Positions 7,811 to 12,500 of a stretch of 12,500 nucleotides of DNA are shown here, one piece after another. This DNA comes from Botryococcus braunii (lineage: Eukaryota; Chlorophyta; Trebouxiophyceae), in the NCBI GenBank assembly GCA_002005505.1, contig KV908339.1, positions 596,246-608,745 of the forward strand, written 5' to 3'. The notes under the pieces were generated by a model that saw only the letters and a list, made by a program, of their open reading frames with translations, was not told the origin of the DNA and ran no database searches. Every line of letters starts with the position of its first letter. Within the stretch, counting starts at the first letter, position 1. The position numbers were made by a program, and so were the translations under genes.

Positions 7811-7958
7811 ACTTGATTGGGACATTAAAGGCACTTCGGGTGCTTATCTCTTGACTGTTGCCTATCAAGTCCTCATTCACATTCGGTCACTGCTTGTTCT
7901 CCTACACACAACATGAGTACCGACGAGCTAATCACCCTTCGTGCCCGGGTCATACAGG
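7811..7958 (+). repeat. Intra-LTR direct repeat, copy 1 (3' LTR)
   Basis: Counterpart of 1238-1385. It carries T at 7914, where the other three copies have A. ATTAAA is at 7824-7829. Confidence 0.92.
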
Positions 7959-8140
7959 TAACCTGACGTTACGAGCCTGAAGCCTCATTGACAATGGGTT
8001 AGGAAAGGTCTAGGTAATATTATTTAGTTGGTGCTAATGTTTTCCTCATTGATACACTGATAATGCAGACTATCGGTAGTTACGTAGATTAAGTAGTTTG
8101 AATTACGGAGCGATGAGAGAAAGCAAGTAGCATTGTAATG

Positions 8141-8288
8141 ACTTGATTGGGACATTAAAGGCACTTCGGGTGCTTATCTCTTGACTGTTGCCTATCAAGT
8201 CCTCATTCACATTCGGTCACTGCTTGTTCTCCTACACACAACAAGAGTACCGACGAGCTAATCACCCTTCGTGCCCGGGTCATACAGG
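8141..8288 (+). repeat. Intra-LTR direct repeat, copy 2 (3' LTR)
   Basis: Counterpart of 1568-1715, with the ancestral A at 8260. ATTAAA is at 8154-8159. Confidence 0.92.
8154..8159 (+). promoter_or_regulatory. Candidate polyadenylation hexamer ATTAAA
   Basis: ATTAAA in the second repeat copy of the 3' LTR. If transcription starts in the AT-rich stretch between the two repeats, this hexamer would set the end of R, while the copy at 7824-7829 would lie in U3. No perfect AATAAA was seen in the LTR. Confidence 0.4.
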
Positions 8289-8312
8289 GAACGCCGAACA
8301 CAGAAGTTTACA

Positions 8313-8317
8313 AAAAG
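8313..8317. repeat. Target-site duplication, right copy (AAAAG)
   Basis: Exact match to 1029-1033, directly after the terminal ACA of the 3' LTR. Confidence 0.93.
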
Positions 8318-8647
8318 CAATTCCATGCAGAGGAACAGACGAATGTGCTCAGCGTGTGTTCGAGGGCAAATGGGCAAGTACATAGAAACTGTGCCTCATC
8401 ACCCGCTGCCACAGAGCAATATCAGTAAGCATGATATCATCCATGATGAAGGTTGAAGAACACTTCGGCGTCGCCCTGTGCATTTTGGTAGCCAGTTCTC
8501 CCATCTAAACGTTGACAAACACCAACATTGCATGTAGGGGTTGGGCCATGATACCATTGTTCATACTCACAAGCATTTTCATCACCTATTTGCGGCCGCT
8601 GGTGATCTCTCATTCTGTCTTTGTGATAAAAGAAGAGTGAGCGCCTG

Positions 8648-8680
8648 CCTCCATGCAGGGCTAGCTACCCTGCATTGAGG
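8648..8680. repeat. Inverted repeat, 13-bp arms
   Basis: CCTCCATGCAGGG (8648-8660) and CCCTGCATTGAGG (8668-8680) pair at 12 of 13 positions around the 7-nt loop CTAGCTA. Two further short inverted repeats follow: CTGCACA/TGTGCAG at 8716-8722 and 8730-8736, and the perfect palindrome GCTCCTAGGAGC at 8757-8768. Function is unknown. Confidence 0.7.
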
Positions 8681-9012
8681 CTGCCGCACTCCCCATTTTT
8701 TCCTATTGGCGCATGCTGCACACCCGGGCTGTGCAGGGGGATAAACTCGAAAGTGAGCTCCTAGGAGCCGTCATTGGGGTAGCATCTCGAGCCAAGACCA
8801 TATGAGACGAGATGACGATGCATGTGCGGAGCAAATCTTCTTCTGAACAATAATTGGAACGCTAGCAATCCACTTTAGATGTTCGAGAGCGGCCGAGCCA
8901 ATTCTCTCGAACCATCGAACATCTCTCGTGAAGCTAACAATCTCATGTGACGATATCGTCAATCGATTGTACACATCATACCCACGGATGTGTAGTTGCC
9001 GTCTTCAAAATC

Positions 9013-9053
9013 GCCTCTGCTTTATAAAGGCAGGACCTTCATCTCAGCAGAGG
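9013..9053 (+). promoter_or_regulatory. TATA-like element within a short inverted repeat
   Basis: TTTATAAAGG at 9021-9030 matches a core-promoter TATA box. It lies between inverted 8-mers CCTCTGCT (9013-9020) and AGCAGAGG (9046-9053). The only downstream frame (ATG 9076, 65 codons, Lys/Glu-rich) is unrecognised, so promoter function is a weak inference. Confidence 0.22.
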
Positions 9054-9256
9054 ACTGACTTGACTCCGGAAGGTCATGATCAATTTAACCTTTGATAAAC
9101 CGAAATTCCTCAGTGACCTGTCATTGGCCTGGCCAGGGGGATTTCACACGCATGTGTACATTACTAATCAGGTGACGAAGGAGGTAGAGAAGAGAAAGGA
9201 GGGGGAAGATGAGGACGAAAAGAAGGGGATGAGAGGAATAGCAGGAGAAATAGGAG

Positions 9257-9280
9257 GATCGTCTTATTTCTAAGACGATC
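9257..9280. repeat. Perfect hairpin, 10-bp arms
   Basis: GATCGTCTTA (9257-9266), loop TTTC, TAAGACGATC (9271-9280). It directly precedes the larger palindrome and shares its GATC edge. Confidence 0.85.
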
Positions 9281-9396
9281 AACTCAACGTGGACGATGAG
9301 TTTGTGCACATATGCATTCACATGGTCGTCCGAACGACGATGAGAATGCATATGTGCACGATGCTCAAACTCATCAACCAACTGGAGTTGTAGATC
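9277..9396. repeat. 120-bp imperfect palindrome
   Basis: Nested arms: GATCAACTC (9277-9285) with GAGTTG-TA-GATC (9385-9396); GATGAGTTT (9295-9303) with AAACTCATC (9367-9375); a perfect 16-bp pair GTGCACATATGCATTC (9304-9319) with its complement (9344-9359); and GTCGT/ACGAC at the centre. A 7-nt bulge (9360-9366) breaks the right arm. It may be a degenerate foldback or MITE-like element or a hairpin RNA source; no target duplication was identified. Confidence 0.8.
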
Positions 9397-10840
9397 TTCT
9401 TGTGTCGCAACAGCTTAAACGCGAGGATACAATTCTGGCAAGCGCCTGTGATTCCTCTTAGCCTGGCAAAAACATCCATGAGGACATATACAGAGAGACA
9501 CTGATCGGCGAGATTCGCCCCACAAGGAGAAAAGAAGTTGTTAGGCGGCCGTGGCGTTCTTGGAATCAATTGGAAGCAGCTGCATCCAAGTCGACTGACG
9601 CCATGTGCTGACACGCGTACGTATACAAGCGTATATTGGCCGCCTATAATACACTGAGGTAATGACGTGATCACTAGTGTCACCTGTGGGATCCCGACTT
9701 TCTAAATTTGCAAGTTTGCCTTCTGGTGGAACCCAAACTTTTATTTATTAATTTTGATTTCCTTTTGACACAAAGATTCAATTTGGCTTACAGTAAAGAC
9801 TCTCATGCACATGCTATATGGGCATAGCAGTCCTTATGGGGGATCCACAGGTAGTCTCCGCGTAGCTCATGCACATATGTAGCTACTATAGTCTCCATAT
9901 AGCTCAAGTACTTGATCATTGAAGCTTATTGCAATTGCCATAGCCGAGCAGGTTAGCTATATACATACGCTATACAGACATGTATGCCATGTAACCATGA
10001 ACAATACATTGTTACGTCTCTGCGCAGGTGTAATAATGCTAAAAGCAGTTACTTGGCAATAGCTACTTATAACCATGATGATTATAAGGCCGACCTACAT
10101 AGGTATACCCGCTTAGAACATACATCAAAGAACTATTCTAAAAAGCTGTTCTCTCATGATCCAAATATTATTTATCAGAACTTAAGGCTTGACTGCGACG
10201 AAGCATCAGTTGGTAGTCTGAGTGCTAACTTGGGAACGTTCACTTAACAATTGGCATATGTTGCATTTCTCGGACATGCGCGCCTAAGTAGGACATGCGC
10301 GCCTAAGTACGTAGCTTTGTGTATGAATGTAACCTACAATTTTTGTAGCCAGGGGAGTTCTCTGTGGAAGCCATGCTACTGCAAATCGCTTTTGCCAAGC
10401 CACCATTGCCAAAAGGACAGTTCACCCGGAGTCCAAGATGACGTGGCTAAGCACCAACAGGTACATTTGTGTCTGGGCCACTTGTAGGCAGGCCCCCGCT
10501 ATCACAAAGAATCCATTTGAATGATATTTGAAACCTAGAAGGATGGCATTGGATGGATTCAGGCTGTAGCTATGAAAACTATCGATATCGTGCACGTCTT
10601 TGTTACTTTTTGTGTACAGTGTAAACCCTGGTAGCATCGTGAATCAGATAGATTTGGTAGAATGTAGTCATATCTCAAACTTTTGATACAGTGGCTGTAG
10701 CCAGGCAAAGCCAATGGAAGGCAATTTGACTTGCAGGGGCTCTTCAATTTTACGAGACAATCCCATGTCCCTTGGTGTTCAAGGCATACCATGGTCATGG
10801 TCCTGCAGGGTTCCTCGAAATTGACATTGTTGGGGCTGAC
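9397..10840. other. Intergenic stretch, with probable host-gene 3' UTR at its right end
   Basis: No gene is supportable. It contains a degenerate repeat with 37-bp spacing (TAGTCTCC at 9852 and 9889, each followed by a TAGCTCA word) and a 19-bp perfect tandem duplication at 10272-10309. Bases just below 10841 should be the 3' UTR of the minus-strand host gene; no clear AATAAA on that strand was found close to the stop. Frames of 71-87 codons are unrecognised. Confidence 0.45.
10272..10309. repeat. 19-bp perfect tandem duplication
   Basis: GGACATGCGCGCCTAAGTA occurs twice head to tail (10272-10290 and 10291-10309). It contains the palindrome GCGCGC. Two copies only, so it is a simple local duplication. 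Confidence 0.9.
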
Positions 10841-10965
10841 CTACTGCGGCTTTCTCTTGTCATGCCAGTTTCCAAGTGGGCTGTTAATCCAGTCCGTGTA
10901 AAATCTTTTAATGTAGTCCTTCTCTGTGTCGGAACTTGAAATGGACACAGAGTCGCTGAAATTAT
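10841..10965 (-). CDS. Host gene, terminal coding exon (unrecognised product)
   Basis: Read on the minus strand, a TTTTGTGCAG acceptor is followed by two bases and 40 open codons to TAG at 10843-10841. The two leading bases AT complete a codon begun by the single G left at the end of the preceding exon (11413), giving Asp, so reading phase is preserved across a 447-bp intron. The peptide is acidic and Ser-rich at first, then aromatic and basic (residues FYTDWINSPLGNWHDKRK), typical of a conserved C-terminal motif. I do not recognise the family. Splicing is inferred from sequence only. Confidence 0.6.
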
Positions 10966-11412
10966 CTGCACAAAACAGCTATGTAAACATAGCGGAGCCG
11001 AAGAATGCGTGTTCAGGCGAATCCTGAAATGAATTCGAAGTAAACTTTTTACAACCGCAGAAACACATACATGGGCAAAGGCCCTTTACTATATCCAACA
11101 TACCTTAGTCGCAGCAAAACAATTGGTGAGTCTTGGTGTTGACATCTCAAGGTTTTAATTAGGTCCAAACCATGAACATATCGACATTGGATTAAATTTA
11201 AATATGTCTAACAATGTTGCACGACTTACAGTGACAAATTCCATCAATGACATAGCGATAATGTAATGTCCTCTTGAGTATCGCGGTGCGAGGGGCATTT
11301 CTGAAGTGCTTCACACGGTGGACACAGATACGAATAGCCAGACTAAAGGCATCTGAATGTTGGGTCCAGATGTACTGTAATTTCAATGAGAGGCAGGTGA
11401 GCCGTGCCTTAC

Positions 11413-12028
11413 CGAGATCAATATCAGTATCAGAGTCAAGAGGGATGCAAAGGTCTGCTGCCTCACAGCAAGTCCCAGAAGCACTTCCGTTCACGAGGCC
11501 TATAACGCCATCTGTACACTTCTCGGTCTTTGTAGGGTCACCTTTGGTTTCTTTTGTTGCATTGGCAAATGAAGCATCCTTCCTGGTGGGATGTCTGGTA
11601 GTTCCGAATGGATACGGTTTGGGAGCATGATAAGCATGCATATGCCGACTGCTAAAAGATGGCTGATGCATTGTTTGGTACTTCGTGCTTTGGCCACTCT
11701 GGCCTTGGTAAGTGTCAGGTCGAAACAATGGGCCTCCTACTGTGACAGGGAACCTGGGAACGGGCCATGAAGGCAGACTCGGATTCACAAAGGGCATGGC
11801 TGCTGGGAGCATCTGCTGAAGAGGTTCTGAACCGTATCCGCTGTGAGGGGCAGGGATTCGAGTGGCTGGCCAGTATGGGTTGCCACGTGGGTCCACTGGA
11901 AACGTTGGATAATTTTTGCTGTTTACTAGATGGAAATCCCTCCGCAGAGGCACCTGCAAAAACTTGGAGTGAATCATTCTAGGAAGGGGCCATTGATGTT
12001 GAAGGTAAGTCATCATGCGAGTTGCTTC
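11413..12028 (-). CDS. Host gene, internal exon, Pro/Tyr/Ser-rich
   Basis: 616 bp, open throughout on the minus strand. The acceptor is an AAAGAG before 12028, with a weak pyrimidine tract, chosen because it keeps phase 0 with the upstream exon and gives a short 74-bp intron. The donor is TCG|GTAAGG at 11412. The product is low-complexity and rich in Pro, Tyr, His and Ser for about 130 residues, then Lys/Thr-rich, and ends in an acidic stretch DSDTDIDL that continues as an acidic, Ser-rich segment in the terminal exon. It is probably a disordered region. The same frame stays open past the donor to 11198, so intron retention would add an alternative tail. Confidence 0.58.
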
Positions 12029-12102
12029 CTCTTTCAATCAAACGGGGATTCACACCAGATGCGGGGCAGTAACATGTCAGTGCTGGAAGGCAGGGTGCTT
12101 AC

Positions 12103-12289
12103 CTGACTATGGACCAATGGATCATTGCTGGGCTTGAAAGATAGTTTTGCAATGTTCTCTTGTTTCTCCAATTTGGCCTCTATAATTTGGGCTAGAATTG
12201 CTCCTATGCTTGCTGAATCACGAAGATCATCTTCATAAATTGTTGTCATGGGCTGGCCGATTGTCCCCTCTGAAGCTGATCTCAACCTC
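12103..12289 (-). CDS. Host gene, internal exon with helical segment
   Basis: 187 bp on the minus strand. The acceptor is CTACCGGCAG before 12289, with TTTTCC and a CTGAT branch-like word upstream. The donor is a textbook CAG|GTAAGC at 12102. It encodes about 62 residues, including a predicted amphipathic helix (SIGAILAQIIEAKLEKQENI) rich in Ala, Ile, Glu and Lys. There is an in-frame ATG at 12249-12247, so this could be a first coding exon, but the open frame and acceptor upstream favour an internal exon, with the 5' gene part beyond the window. Family not recognised. Confidence 0.58.
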
Positions 12290-12500
12290 CTGCCGGTAGC
12301 ACAGTTCAATCAGGAAAAGTTCATGGGTGCACCGTGCCATGAAATGGTAGTGCAGGGAATTGGGGTGGTTTTGAGCCTGGCGCCCCGTAGTATGCCTTGC
12401 CAAGAGAAAAGGAAGGGGGAAGGGGTGTGGGAGGGGCGTACTTTAGAGTAGTTCGCAAGTCTGGTTTGCCAAACCATTGCCCATCCACAAGCCGGAGAAG
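12290..12500 (-). other. Probable intron of the host gene
   Basis: On the minus strand this precedes the 12289 acceptor and has a strong pyrimidine run (complement of about 12400-12435). A second acceptor-like CTTTTCTCTTGGCAAG lies inside it. No convincing exon was found before the window edge. Confidence 0.35.

Larger units (their letters stand above)
1034..8312 (+). mobile_element. Complete Ty1/copia LTR retrotransposon
   Basis: The element is 7,279 bp and in plus orientation. Order: 5' LTR, tRNA-iMet-type primer-binding site, accessory frame, gag, pol with domain order protease, integrase, reverse transcriptase, RNase H, then polypurine tract and 3' LTR. Integrase upstream of reverse transcriptase defines Ty1/copia (Pseudoviridae) rather than gypsy. 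The ends are TGT...ACA and are flanked by a perfect 5-bp target-site duplication. The LTRs differ at 3 of 706 positions, all A/T exchanges (1341/7914, 1452/8025, 1687/8260), so the insertion is recent. The large frames have no internal stops. Unlike Drosophila copia, which has one long frame, this element has three frames, the first encoding a histone-H3-like N-terminus. Confidence 0.97.
7607..8312 (+). repeat. 3' LTR (706 bp)
   Basis: Starts TGTTATAATAG after the polypurine tract and ends TTTACA before the right AAAAG duplication. It aligns without gaps to the 5' LTR at a constant offset of 6,573 bp, with differences at 7914, 8025 and 8260. Confidence 0.96.
8318..9256. other. Right flank near the element, no supportable gene
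   Basis: No frame here shows a recognisable domain. A 74-codon minus-strand frame (8771-8992) has protein-like composition but no ATG near its start and no convincing splice context. Three hairpin-forming segments cluster at 8648-8768, and a TATA-like word is at 9022-9028. Confidence 0.5.

Noticed and set aside
8771..8992. 74-codon minus-strand frame with protein-like composition
   Set aside because: It has no ATG near its start, no recognisable domain and no matching splice pair; length is within chance.
9076..9273. 65-codon plus-strand frame downstream of a TATA-like word
   Set aside because: Weak start context, simple Lys/Glu-rich content from a purine tract, and its stop lies in a hairpin; not enough to call a gene.
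9984..10247. 87-codon plus-strand frame
   Set aside because: No recognisable motif, AT-rich composition similar to surrounding non-coding sequence, and no splice or promoter support.
11198..11412. Continuation of the host exon frame past the GTAAGG donor, ending at 11198
   Set aside because: The phase-matched terminal exon at 10965-10841 explains the gene end better; retained-intron coding is possible but secondary. A 38-bp intron using the acceptor at 11375 leads to an early stop.
11274..11630. 118-codon plus-strand frame opposite the host exon
   Set aside because: It is a shadow of the minus-strand exon and has no domain of its own.
1..12500. CRISPR arrays, bacterial operons, tRNA or rRNA genes
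   Set aside because: No repeat-spacer pattern, no Shine-Dalgarno-linked gene chain and no recognisable tRNA or rRNA sequence; the window is clearly eukaryotic.

Overview
The window is eukaryotic, most likely invertebrate metazoan, genomic DNA. The basis is a complete Ty1/copia LTR retrotransposon primed by an initiator-tRNA half, as in Drosophila copia, next to what looks like the spliced 3' end of a host protein gene with canonical GT-AG introns. Nothing in the sequence fixes the species.

Layout. 1-1033 is left flank with no supportable gene; its main landmark is a run of 15 G. 1034-8312 is the retrotransposon (7,279 bp): two 706-bp LTRs differing at 3 positions, a 5-bp target-site duplication AAAAG, a tRNA-iMet anticodon-loop primer-binding site, three plus-strand reading frames (an accessory protein, Gag, Pol) and a polypurine tract abutting the 3' LTR. 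8318-10840 is right flank without a convincing gene; it holds several hairpins, a 120-bp imperfect palindrome and a 19-bp tandem duplication. 10841-12289 holds three minus-strand exons of an unrecognised host gene, including its stop codon; the 5' part of that gene lies beyond the right edge.

How the element works. Gag carries a CCHC knuckle and, near its end, the protease active-site DSGA. The rest of the protease, the integrase (HHCC and DD35E), the reverse transcriptase (YVDD) and the RNase H (DEDD) follow in the +1 frame, with all catalytic residues visible. The copy therefore looks young and possibly competent.

Main discovery candidate. The first reading frame (1806-2330, 174 aa) begins with an almost exact copy of the histone H3 tail: 11 of the first 14 residues match, including the initiator Met. 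The position equivalent to H3 lysine 9 is methionine and lysine 4 is arginine. H3 K9M is known in other systems to inhibit H3K9 methyltransferases, so this looks like a retrotransposon-encoded histone mimic that could counter heterochromatic silencing. The protein also has a polyproline stretch and a strongly acidic C-terminus. A second notable point is that the accessory frame and Gag both end in UGA-C and are each followed by a frame in +1, which suggests tandem stop-codon +1 frameshifting.
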